Assembly (NCBI GenBank): GCA_963751355.1
Contig: CAVVVS010000115.1
Coordinates: forward strand, 1 to 64,000
Source of the DNA: CAVVVS01 sp963751355
GTDB lineage: Bacteria > Bacteroidota > Ignavibacteria > Ignavibacteriales > Ignavibacteriaceae
Length of the DNA: 64,000 nt
Direction: 5' to 3'
Below the pieces are notes generated by a model. It searched no databases. It was given only the letters and a program-made list of their open reading frames with translations, and had not been told where the DNA came from. Positions 19,690 to 28,732 of the stretch are shown piece by piece. The first letter of the stretch is position 1; each line of letters starts with the position of its first letter. The position numbers were made by a program, and so were the translations under genes.

Positions 19690-20739
19690 TTAATCTATGT
19701 TTATCTTTTTCCCATTATAAGTTATAGATCTGATCTTTGCTTTATTAAGTTTTACAACTGAATTTGGAAGAGGTGCATAATATAGATCCTTTGCGTAAGC
19801 TTCTCCTTTTTCCATTGCCCAAAATAAAAACTTAACTAACTCTTTGGCTTTTATTTCATTATTCATATTTTTATATATTAAAAGCCAGGTAAATCCTGAA
19901 ATAGGATAAGAATTATTTCCATCCGCATCTGTAATTATAACCCTCAAATCAGGAGGCATGTTTTTCGAAGCCCCTTCGGCCGCAGCAGAAACTGAATTAA
20001 AATTTGCTTCAACAAATTTTCCTGCTTTATTTTTCAAAATGGCAAAGTTTAAATTATTTTGAATAGCATATGCCAATTCAACATACCCGATTGCGCCTTT
20101 ACTCTGTTTGACTAAACCTGTAACCCCGGCGTTACCTTTTCCGCCCAAACCTTCAGGCCAGCTAACAGCGGTCCCATAATATACTTTGGTTTTCCATTCA
20201 TCGCTGACTTTAGATAAATAGTTCGTAAAGATGAAAGTAGTTCCGCTGCCATCAGAACGATGCGCAACAAGGATATGAACATCAGGTAATTTTACATTCG
20301 GATTTAATGCTTTAATTTTTTTGTCATTCCATTTTGTAATTTTTCCTAAAAATATATCAGCGACAGTTGCTCCATCTAATTTAAGCCCCTTACCAACAGA
20401 AGGAAGATTATAACATAACACAACAGCACCTAAGACGGTTGGGATATGGAGAATTTCCGTTCCCCTTTTTTCTTTGGCATTTTTGAGTTGTTCATTGGAC
20501 ATCGGACCATCGCTTGCACCAAAATCTACCGTACCTTCTGTTATTTGTCTAATACCCGCGCCGCTGCCAATTGCCTGATAATTAATTTGGACACCGGTTT
20601 TATGATGATACAAATCAAACCACTTTGAATAAATAACAGCCGGGAACGTAGCACCTGCACCGTTTAATTGAACCTGCGAAAAAGTTGGGAAGAAAACAGC
20701 AGATAATAAAATAAATAAAGTTACAATTCTAATTTTCAT
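19690..20739 (-). CDS. pstS: Phosphate-binding protein PstS (copy 2)
   Basis: A 349-residue periplasmic phosphate-binding protein, a clear paralogue of the 17194-18228 product: signal peptide (ending TFSQ), LNGAGATFPAVIYSKW, GTVDFGASDGPM, AHRSDGSGTTFIFTNYLS and AIGYVELAYA are all intact. It has an independent regulatory region with three 11-bp-phased half-sites about 215 bp upstream and a stem-loop behind it. It may be a higher- or lower-affinity partner for the same PstCAB, or have a separate role in phosphate sensing. There is no second set of permease genes nearby. Confidence 0.95.
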   Translation of the reverse strand: MKIRIVTLFILLSAVFFPTFSQVQLNGAGATFPAVIYSKWFDLYHHKTGVQINYQAIGSGAGIRQITEGTVDFGASDGPMSNEQLKNAKEKRGTEILHIPTVLGAVVLCYNLPSVGKGLKLDGATVADIFLGKITKWNDKKIKALNPNVKLPDVHILVAHRSDGSGTTFIFTNYLSKVSDEWKTKVYYGTAVSWPEGLGGKGNAGVTGLVKQSKGAIGYVELAYAIQNNLNFAILKNKAGKFVEANFNSVSAAAEGASKNMPPDLRVIITDADGNNSYPISGFTWLLIYKNMNNEIKAKELVKFLFWAMEKGEAYAKDLYYAPLPNSVVKLNKAKIRSITYNGKKINID

Positions 20740-20938
20740 GATATCCCCTGTCTCAAATGTAAAATAAAATTACTGCTTAGTTATACCTCTTACACCACTA
20801 ATCAGTTAAAAACAAAAATGGAATTATTGTGGATAATTAATTTGATGGATTAACAATATTTGCATTAGATGATCCCCTTTTGAATTTCCTATATGTATAT
20901 CAATTTCTAATGCTAAATATAACTTAAAATAACATCAT

Positions 20939-20981
20939 AGTATATTAATAAAATGTTACCTTTGTGTTATCATAACGTTAT
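20939..20981 (-). promoter_or_regulatory. Putative Pho-box array and promoter of pstS2
   Basis: Three TTAACA-like half-sites on the minus strand (plus-strand TGTTAC 20954-20959, TGTTAT 20965-20970, CGTTAT 20976-20981) at exact 11-bp spacing, followed 9 nt later by TATACT (20939-20944). This predicts a 5' untranslated leader of roughly 190-200 nt for pstS2. Otherwise the 425-bp gap 20740-21164 is AT-rich with one hairpin near its far end. Confidence 0.62.
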
Positions 20982-21094
20982 GTACTAAAATTTCAACTGT
21001 GCCAAATTATAAATTCACTGTACTGTTTCCGAAATGTATGTTGAGTTTGGTATGAACATTATATTCTAATTTTATGGTGAGAACAAGGAATCTA

Positions 21095-21122
21095 ATGCGG
21101 TGAAGTAATCTTTTCACCGCAT
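21095..21122 (-). terminator. Probable terminator of the 21165-22562 gene
   Basis: Perfect 10-bp inverted repeat ATGCGGTGAA / TTCACCGCAT (21095-21104, 21113-21122) with an 8-nt loop, 42 bp after the stop codon. The following T-tract on the minus strand is weak. Confidence 0.6.
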
Positions 21123-21164
21123 AAGGATTTATAAAATATTTGATTTTTTAATGAGTGATTCCGG

Positions 21165-22562
21165 TTAAAAATTAAACGGAAAAACAAAAGATACCCTTGG
21201 TTCAATTCTTTTTTGAGTTTTATAATCTATCACATTATCATTAGCGTCGCGGACCGGAGAGAAAGTCCAATTATATAACATCGAAACTATCATGTAAGGA
21301 ACAGGCTTATAACCCAATTCAAAATATAGGTATGAGTTATTATCGACTTTGAATAGTTGTGATTCATTGCCGATGTTTAATTTATCATAACCTCCTCTTA
21401 CAACGACAGGCAATCCCTCCGGAGAAATGTTAGCAACTAGATGAAGTATGCCGCTATTGGGGGTTTTATCGAGCCGTTGATAACTTCCGGTAATATCCAG
21501 CACACCTAAAAAATGAAGGCCTAATTCACCAAAAACCCCGTTATCCGGATCGGTAACCGACGAGAGTAAAGTTGCTTTGCTATAATAAGTACCATTTGCA
21601 GAATCAATCCTGTATCTTTGAATTTCATACAACGAATTAAAATATGAAGGGATATAATAAGCTTTATTAAATCTTCTTTCAAGTTTCGCAGAAACATTTA
21701 ATATTCCCAAACCGTTCAGATCAATCTTAACTCCGGTCGCTACTCCGCTTCCGTAATTTATTATTTTAGCAAAATCAGAATATATCTGAAGATTAAACAT
21801 GCTCGAATTGATAATCGGTAATCCTAAATCAACACCTACTATTTGCATTCTTCCTTCGTCTTTTGCAACAATTGTTTGATTCGCAGGAGGAGGAAAAATT
21901 GGTAAAATTACCGGTCCCGATTGAGCGACTTGTGAGAATACAACGCCGGAGTATTTATTAAAATCAACGGCATAAGTTGCCCCGACTTCCAGATTACTAA
22001 TAATAGGAATATCAGCAGCAGAAGTAAGTTTCAAAGGTCGTATATAAATTCTGGCACCTACAACACTTGCTTCCGCAAACTGACTATAAATTGATTCAAA
22101 CCCAAACGGGCCGAAATCAATATCGGTTACCAACCCAATCTTGCGATTATCAATTGAAGGGCTATTGTTATATTGGTACATGATACTTCCATGACCCAAA
22201 GTATAATAATCGAGTGCACCAAGTTTAATGTAAACCGGGTCGTGTTTTAGTCCATACCTTACATAGCGGATTATGCTGAGATAATCTGAAAAAGTATTGA
22301 AATTTTCTTTACGTATATTACCGTTTTTATTTATATCAAGATTCAAATCAAGTCCGACACCAAAATTTGCAAATGAAATTTCGGGAGTGAAATGAAATCG
22401 ATAATACATTTCACCGTCTATCCAGTTTAACCCAAAGCCGCCAGCAATGTTTCCATTACCGGGATATGGGTAATTATTAAAAGGGGAATAATTTTGAGCT
22501 TGAGCAAAGGTTGAGATTGAAATAAAAAGGACAGCTATTACACTAAATAATGTATTTCTCAT
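21165..22562 (-). CDS. Outer-membrane beta-barrel protein, uncharacterised
   Basis: A 465-residue exported protein: signal peptide (about 1-22, ending AQAQ) followed by continuous amphipathic beta-strand sequence and a C-terminal phenylalanine-rich strand (RVSFVFPFNF), as expected for an outer-membrane barrel. An early segment GGFGLNWIDGEMYYRFHFTPEI is followed by GVGLDLNLDINKNGN. No family motif lets me assign a substrate. It stands alone between two hairpin/gap regions, downstream of the type IX tail protein and the PorU-like gene on the same strand (147-bp gap), so a role in type IX export or surface attachment is possible but unproven. Confidence 0.72.
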   Translation of the reverse strand: MRNTLFSVIAVLFISISTFAQAQNYSPFNNYPYPGNGNIAGGFGLNWIDGEMYYRFHFTPEISFANFGVGLDLNLDINKNGNIRKENFNTFSDYLSIIRYVRYGLKHDPVYIKLGALDYYTLGHGSIMYQYNNSPSIDNRKIGLVTDIDFGPFGFESIYSQFAEASVVGARIYIRPLKLTSAADIPIISNLEVGATYAVDFNKYSGVVFSQVAQSGPVILPIFPPPANQTIVAKDEGRMQIVGVDLGLPIINSSMFNLQIYSDFAKIINYGSGVATGVKIDLNGLGILNVSAKLERRFNKAYYIPSYFNSLYEIQRYRIDSANGTYYSKATLLSSVTDPDNGVFGELGLHFLGVLDITGSYQRLDKTPNSGILHLVANISPEGLPVVVRGGYDKLNIGNESQLFKVDNNSYLYFELGYKPVPYMIVSMLYNWTFSPVRDANDNVIDYKTQKRIEPRVSFVFPFNF

Positions 22563-22709
22563 TGCATTAAAATTTAGTTTAGAATTATTTAATTTATTTA
22601 TCTTAAATATACAATAAAAGTTTAATATAAAAGAATTAGTTCACACAACATCAGATGTAGAATCACTTGAGCAAAAATTTATTCGCATTTTATTATCTAA
22701 ACTTAATTC

Positions 22710-23372
22710 TCATTTCAATAAAACCATTGACCTTGTTTGAGAATATTTTCCTGCCGTAACAGAATAATAATATACTCCGCTGCTCAAAGCCGATCCATCA
22801 AAATTGATTGTATATATACCCGGCTGTTTATAGCCGTAATATTTTTCAAGGATAAGATTCCCAAGGTTATCATAAACTTTAAAAATAACTTTATCACTCT
22901 TAGGTAGTTCAATTCTGATATTAGTAGAAGGATTAAAAGGATTAGGATAATTTTGCAAAATAGAAAAATCTGCCGGTAAATTATTTTTTATTTTTTTTAT
23001 ACCGGAGATAACTGAAACCGTTAAGGTATCTGAATACTTGATGTCGCCTGTATTGTCAATTTGTTTGAGCCTATATAAATAAGTTTTACCTGATATTACA
23101 GTTGAATCTTTAAATGAATAATCTTTAGGAGAATTACTGGTACCATTACCCTGCACAAAAGAGATATCATCCCATGTGGAATCGGAATATCTCTCGACAT
23201 TGAATCCAAAGTTATTAACTTCAGTAGCAGTACCCCAGCTTAATAATACATTCGAACCTGTTAATTGATAATTAAAATATACCAGTTCCACCGGTAAGGT
23301 AATTGTTTGACCAAATGAGATAGTACAACAAAATAAAAATGCTATTAAATAATGTTTAACTATTCGGCTCAT
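22710..23372 (-). CDS. Minimal type IX sorting-domain protein
   Basis: A 220-residue exported protein made of little more than the type IX C-terminal region. After a signal peptide (ending SFGQ) comes the PVELVYF...LLSWGTATEVNNFGF module that normally precedes the sorting domain in larger cargo proteins, then NYPNPFNPST and a C-terminal RSMVLLK. There is no separate passenger domain. The start ATG overlaps the stop of the PorU-like gene by 4 bp, so both are co-translated. It may be a dedicated partner or test substrate of the PorU-like peptidase, or a cargo gene that lost its passenger. Confidence 0.82.
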   Translation of the reverse strand: MSRIVKHYLIAFLFCCTISFGQTITLPVELVYFNYQLTGSNVLLSWGTATEVNNFGFNVERYSDSTWDDISFVQGNGTSNSPKDYSFKDSTVISGKTYLYRLKQIDNTGDIKYSDTLTVSVISGIKKIKNNLPADFSILQNYPNPFNPSTNIRIELPKSDKVIFKVYDNLGNLILEKYYGYKQPGIYTINFDGSALSSGVYYYSVTAGKYSQTRSMVLLK

Positions 23373-26300
23373 CTTACTACAGCAAGTTTTTGTATATCGG
23401 AATAGGTTTTATTCGACAATTTTGTGATTACTTTATATAAATAAACACCGTTTGCTACTAGATCGCCGTCTTCATCATGTCCGTCCCAGTAAATTTTGTT
23501 GAAATTATTTCGTAGTTCGGATACCGGAACATTTATCACTTTTATGAGTCTGCCAGCAACTGTATATATCTTTATTTTCATTGCATCCGGTATTTTGGTT
23601 AAGTTAAATGTAAAGTAAGTATATGTGTTAAACGGATTGGGATAATTGTATAAATTTAAAACTTTAAGTTCGTTTGACACATAAAATGTTTTCTCTAAGT
23701 CCTGAGGCTGATTATCCAAATTTGTTCCACTTATAGAGATAGTATGTTCACCGTCTTTCAAATGCGGACGAAAGGTATACTTTACCTGCCTATTAATAGT
23801 ATCATATGCTATTGAATCCATTTCTGAAAAATAAATCCTTTGACCATCCAGATTGAAAGAGAGACTTGTAGTGTCTCTGAAAGGATACAAAGTACCATAA
23901 TTCAAATTAAATGCAATTAAAGGTTTGGGAGAAACATAGTCGCCGTCATAAATTTTATTTCCGTCAAACGTAATATTTAGACTGGCAGTCTTTACATACG
24001 TTATGGTATCTTTTACAACATAAAAAGATTTGGAATAATAATTATTATCCTTGTATAATTCCGTTACATTGTTTTCAGGATCCACATTAATGGCAAATGT
24101 CATATTACCGAACGCATCGGTGTAATTAGTTTTATAATTTAATGAAAGATGTAATCTTTTACGAGGTGCAAGTTTAGTTATGAGTGTATCAAAAAGTAAT
24201 TTGTTCGACTTATTATGTAAATTCAAATAAACTTTCACCTTAAAACTATCGGCTGCAGTCTCACTGGCATTAGTAATCGAATAGTTTAATTCTGCATCAT
24301 TACCCTGATAAATTGTATCGGAAGGCATAGTCACCGTTTGATAATTTAGTCCGAGTTCTGGAGGAAGATCATAATCGACAGACAATAATTTTAATTCCGG
24401 TGATGTTCCGTCCGATGCAGCAGAAAAATTACCACTAATTTTGATTTTGGGATATTTCTTTGCATTTATTTGATTAAGCGATGCAACTGAATCGGGTAAA
24501 GAAATGCTTCCCAACGAATCGGTTGAGCCATTGCTTTTTATTCCAAACAAACTGTAACTGATTTTGGAACCGTTTGAAGTTGTTTCTCCAATTTTGACAG
24601 TTTTCCATTTTACGGAAGGACCGATGACATTAGTTGTAAATTCACCCTGTGTATTAGGTACTTTAAAAGTTGAATCGATTAGGACAGAGCCGTCATAAGG
24701 TCCTTTTACTTTTTCGAGTACATCACCGGGAGAGGCACCTTTTTTTCCAATAATTGCCCATGAACCGCGAAATTGAAGGGAATCTATTTTTGTACTGCCG
24801 AGGGTTTTGATTGCACTTTTTAGCGCAGTACTTAAATTATTTCTTCCATCATCAGCAACACCCATAGCAACTATTTTACCATTAGGTATAGAATTGATTA
24901 AATCGGCTAGAGCCTGGACATTACCCGGCTGACCAAAAAGCGTGTACCAGCTCGTAGTATCAACTTTTAAAGTTTTTGCATCAAAAACGACAATACCCAT
25001 ACCGGCAAAAAAAGAGTTACTTAATTGATTAGTGCCATTTTTATCTATAACACAAGTAGCACCGGCATACCATCCTGCGGATAATACGGAAATTTTCAAA
25101 GCATCATTACTAAGTTTTAAACCGTTAAAAGAGGGTTTAAGATTTACTAATTTTTGATTCTTAAATGATATTGAATCATTTAAGAAATAATCACCTCCGG
25201 CTAAGTTTAAAAAAGATTTTGAACTACTATACTCAGTATTAATAGAGTCAATTTTGTACCTATACCAATACCGCTGACCGGGTAGAAGCGAAGAGAACTT
25301 AAATATTGTAAAAAAGGAGTCGGCTGAAAAAGTATACTCCTTTGGCGATACAAAATTATTATCTTGCGACAATTGCAATTTGATGTTGAATTTTGTAGAA
25401 GACGATTCGGATGGATTGAGGATGTACAGTGAATCTATTTGAGAATTGTCAATTGTATTTTCTACTAAGTCTCTTAAAGAAGCCGAATATACAAAAAACT
25501 TATCTGTATATAAATTATCATTCTTGTAAATTTCATCAATTTTATTATCTGGATCTATATTTACGGTTAAAATATGCTGCCCCGATAAGAATTTTGTTTT
25601 CAACCAAATATATACAGTATCCTTAAACGCTGGTATCAAGCGACTTAAATTATAATGATCAATTACTTTCCCAGTTGCCAGTTCGTGCTTAATATCTATT
25701 GAAACGCTATCGATGGGTGCCAAGCCGTCATTTTCTATAATTACACCAACTTTTATTGAATCTATATTTTCATTTATTGCATTGTCTGGAAAAATAAAAC
25801 TACTGTTATTTAATAAAAGGTTCGGCTTATCGGGAACTTTTAGTCTAATTGCAGGGTCTCCTAAAAGTGCATTTGCATATGCAAAAATTTTATTTATGCC
25901 GGAATTTCCAAAATAATTAAATAATTTTATTTTAGCCATTAAATGAGCATTCCCAACTTCCCTTAGAGAATCGCTTAATAATTCATTATAGAACTCCAGT
26001 GGAACGGTTGTAGCTGTCGAAGTAAATCCCAATGATGAATTCCCAATATAACCAACTGCTTCACCGTTATTATCCAATAAAAATCTTTCACCGAAACATA
26101 CAATATCAGGTTCTGCAAATTTATTTGTCGAACATCCAAAATCAGTAATAAGTGGATACCTACCGACTGAATTTTTTAATTGACTAACATTATTAATGCT
26201 GTTATCCCAGGTTGCGGTACCGCTATGCCCTAAATAGGAAATAAAAATTCCCCCATTATCGATAGCAGTTTGAACCTGTTGGTTGGTATATGGTCCAAAA

Positions 26301-28732
26301 TCTGTTTGAGGCGATTGAGTTTTATAAAAACTGGAATAATCTCCGGCAATCGGACGGGGAATTATCAACTGAGAAATAACAGAATCATTTACGGATTTAA
26401 ATTCTTGATATTCGCTTGACTGTCCGCCGCCAGAAAAAAACAAATATCTTTTATTCCAATCGGTATATGCCTGATTTTGGTTGGCTTTAATTTTAGTCAG
26501 ATAAAAATTTAATTCATTAGGATTATTAATCGGTATACGGCCAACCTTCAATTGCGGAATCGTAAAATTATTATCAAATATTACATACCAATCATCTCCT
26601 ACGGGGTCACCGTAAGAGGGGACATAATTTTCTCCAACTCTAACTCCGACATTTTTAAGTATGTAACCTTTATAATCATAATCGGCATCTCCGATTAAAG
26701 TTAAATAAGCCGGTTTCGGTTCTTTCCAATTTTGCATTGCATTCATTATAAATAATTTTATCGATTCGGGAGTCGGATATCCGTATCCATATAAATCGTA
26801 AATATCTTTAACACTAATTTGTTTAGTATTAGCTCCGTATAAATTTGATATTTGAGCAACGTAATTTTGTACCGCACTCCAAAATTTCGGATGAGTAATT
26901 GCTATATAATCAGCCTGATTTGAAGCATCAGCTAAATTGGTAAACTTCTTTTTATATTCAAAAACAGGCGATAAGATTTTTGAAGGCACTACAACACAAT
27001 ATTGACTATTGTAGAAAATAGTATCTGCAAAATAAATGGTTCTGTTCTGTATCTTAAAATTTTCAATTTTCTTTAACCCGGGACGTGTCCGGTAGAGTGA
27101 GTAATTTATAGAGTCAACGTTATCTATTCTTATAGTTTTGAAACCGACTGCAGAAGAATCCTTATACGCAAATATTAAAGAATCATTAACCAAACTTAAC
27201 TGCCTCGGATACTCGACATCATACCAATCTAAGCCTAAAAAATTAGGTGAATTTCCATTGTTATAATTTGTTACGGCAATCTGATTATTTCCGTTGCTTA
27301 TTGAATTAGAACTAACTCTACCTTGCAAAATAACTTGAGCGAATCTATTCACGATTTGAGAGTCCAATAATGTATTGTTATACTTCAAGATAATATTGTG
27401 CGAATTAGTTGGAATGTTCGACCCTCCGCTAACATATTTAATATAAATATTAGCTTGTTTATTAGGATACCTATTTACCACAGAAAAATTATATTTTCTT
27501 GTACCTGTAATTATCCATTGCCAATACCAAGTTTTATTTCCATCCCAATTCGGAGTTTGATTTGCTATTTCGTTATCGCTCATATTTTGAAACATAGTAT
27601 TATCTTCATAATGATCAAACTCAGTATAATATTTCAAAGTATCAGCCGGAAGTGATAAAGCATTTTTTAATTCGGTAACTCTCAATCCGTTTTTTACTCC
27701 CCACGTCAAGAAATAATATGAAGTGTCGGTATAACGGTTTAAGAATTCGTTATACGGTTGATCAGGCTGGTTTATTTTCCGGTATGAAATGGAAGGATAA
27801 TTTCTAGTTCCCCAAAATTCGATAAAATCGCCTTGATCGAAAGTATTATCACTTTCACCGGAAACATAAATAGGAATTTCCCTTCCATAATTATATATTT
27901 GAAATGTTGTAGGATCAATTAGAGAAGTATTTATTCCATATTGTTCCAGATAATTTTTTGAAATTCTATACAGCCCGTCCTTTCCAACCGCAAGTTTTAT
28001 ATAAGTCGCATTATAATTTATCCAATTCGTAAGTGAATCCGAATTAATCAAATTTATTTTTGAACTCCTAAACTGTCCAGCTATATTATAATCTGCAATA
28101 ATATTGCGAAAAATTTTATCGTATTTGGACAATATTTTTATTGGAGAATTTTCTGAAAAATTATAAGCTTTTTTAAAATTGATATTTAATTTTAATTTAT
28201 TGTACCATGCAATAGAATTACTTTTCTGATCATAATTATAATTATTTATTCTGATCGAAGCACAATAAAAGTCTCGATACCAAAAATAGCTTTCCACAAC
28301 AAAATCCGGTTCCACATTCTGAATTCTTATTTGCTTCGGCGAATATTTTGTTTTTTCTTCAACAACCGTAGAATCGGCTAAAATTTTAAGTTTGGGATTT
28401 AATGCGGGTACTGAATTTTTAGCTAAATTCTTTTCGCTCTTTTCTAACGTGAAGTTTGGATGTGAATTCGGAGGAAGTGCAATTATTAAATTTATATAAG
28501 GTAATTTAAATTGTCCGGGTTTGGAATAATCAGTATATTGATAGTAATCTCTGATAATGCTCCCACCTATCTTTTGCTCAGAATACTTAGGAACAGTATC
28601 AGTAATATTTAAATTTATTTGAGAATTACTAATAACTTTTGTAATAATATTTTGAGAAAAACCTTGCCTTGATGAAATACTTAAAAGGAATAAAATAAAA
28701 AAATAATATTTAAATATTCTCTTCAATATCAT
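23369..28732 (-). CDS. porU: Gingipain-like C25 cysteine peptidase, PorU-type T9SS sortase
   Basis: A 1787-residue exported protein with a signal peptide (about 1-26). The central part is a C25 (gingipain) fold with TLIGDADYD, VPSYGDPVGDDWY, catalytic His in YLGHSG (about 832) and catalytic Cys in DFGCSTNKF (about 867). Behind it are CARDB-like beta domains containing repeated DPENKIDEIYKNDN-type strands (about 1080 and 1610), and a C-terminal FlgD-like/sorting-like domain with LYNYPNPFNTYTYF. In Bacteroidota, PorU of this family removes the sorting tail of T9SS cargo and links it to anionic lipopolysaccharide. P. gingivalis PorU is about 1150 residues, so this one is considerably extended. 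The gene overlaps the WecG/TagA-type gene by 23 bp and the tail-protein gene by 4 bp. A secreted C25 protease rather than the sortase itself is the alternative. Confidence 0.85.
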   Translation of the reverse strand: MILKRIFKYYFFILFLLSISSRQGFSQNIITKVISNSQINLNITDTVPKYSEQKIGGSIIRDYYQYTDYSKPGQFKLPYINLIIALPPNSHPNFTLEKSEKNLAKNSVPALNPKLKILADSTVVEEKTKYSPKQIRIQNVEPDFVVESYFWYRDFYCASIRINNYNYDQKSNSIAWYNKLKLNINFKKAYNFSENSPIKILSKYDKIFRNIIADYNIAGQFRSSKINLINSDSLTNWINYNATYIKLAVGKDGLYRISKNYLEQYGINTSLIDPTTFQIYNYGREIPIYVSGESDNTFDQGDFIEFWGTRNYPSISYRKINQPDQPYNEFLNRYTDTSYYFLTWGVKNGLRVTELKNALSLPADTLKYYTEFDHYEDNTMFQNMSDNEIANQTPNWDGNKTWYWQWIITGTRKYNFSVVNRYPNKQANIYIKYVSGGSNIPTNSHNIILKYNNTLLDSQIVNRFAQVILQGRVSSNSISNGNNQIAVTNYNNGNSPNFLGLDWYDVEYPRQLSLVNDSLIFAYKDSSAVGFKTIRIDNVDSINYSLYRTRPGLKKIENFKIQNRTIYFADTIFYNSQYCVVVPSKILSPVFEYKKKFTNLADASNQADYIAITHPKFWSAVQNYVAQISNLYGANTKQISVKDIYDLYGYGYPTPESIKLFIMNAMQNWKEPKPAYLTLIGDADYDYKGYILKNVGVRVGENYVPSYGDPVGDDWYVIFDNNFTIPQLKVGRIPINNPNELNFYLTKIKANQNQAYTDWNKRYLFFSGGGQSSEYQEFKSVNDSVISQLIIPRPIAGDYSSFYKTQSPQTDFGPYTNQQVQTAIDNGGIFISYLGHSGTATWDNSINNVSQLKNSVGRYPLITDFGCSTNKFAEPDIVCFGERFLLDNNGEAVGYIGNSSLGFTSTATTVPLEFYNELLSDSLREVGNAHLMAKIKLFNYFGNSGINKIFAYANALLGDPAIRLKVPDKPNLLLNNSSFIFPDNAINENIDSIKVGVIIENDGLAPIDSVSIDIKHELATGKVIDHYNLSRLIPAFKDTVYIWLKTKFLSGQHILTVNIDPDNKIDEIYKNDNLYTDKFFVYSASLRDLVENTIDNSQIDSLYILNPSESSSTKFNIKLQLSQDNNFVSPKEYTFSADSFFTIFKFSSLLPGQRYWYRYKIDSINTEYSSSKSFLNLAGGDYFLNDSISFKNQKLVNLKPSFNGLKLSNDALKISVLSAGWYAGATCVIDKNGTNQLSNSFFAGMGIVVFDAKTLKVDTTSWYTLFGQPGNVQALADLINSIPNGKIVAMGVADDGRNNLSTALKSAIKTLGSTKIDSLQFRGSWAIIGKKGASPGDVLEKVKGPYDGSVLIDSTFKVPNTQGEFTTNVIGPSVKWKTVKIGETTSNGSKISYSLFGIKSNGSTDSLGSISLPDSVASLNQINAKKYPKIKISGNFSAASDGTSPELKLLSVDYDLPPELGLNYQTVTMPSDTIYQGNDAELNYSITNASETAADSFKVKVYLNLHNKSNKLLFDTLITKLAPRKRLHLSLNYKTNYTDAFGNMTFAINVDPENNVTELYKDNNYYSKSFYVVKDTITYVKTASLNITFDGNKIYDGDYVSPKPLIAFNLNYGTLYPFRDTTSLSFNLDGQRIYFSEMDSIAYDTINRQVKYTFRPHLKDGEHTISISGTNLDNQPQDLEKTFYVSNELKVLNLYNYPNPFNTYTYFTFNLTKIPDAMKIKIYTVAGRLIKVINVPVSELRNNFNKIYWDGHDEDGDLVANGVYLYKVITKLSNKTYSDIQKLAVVR

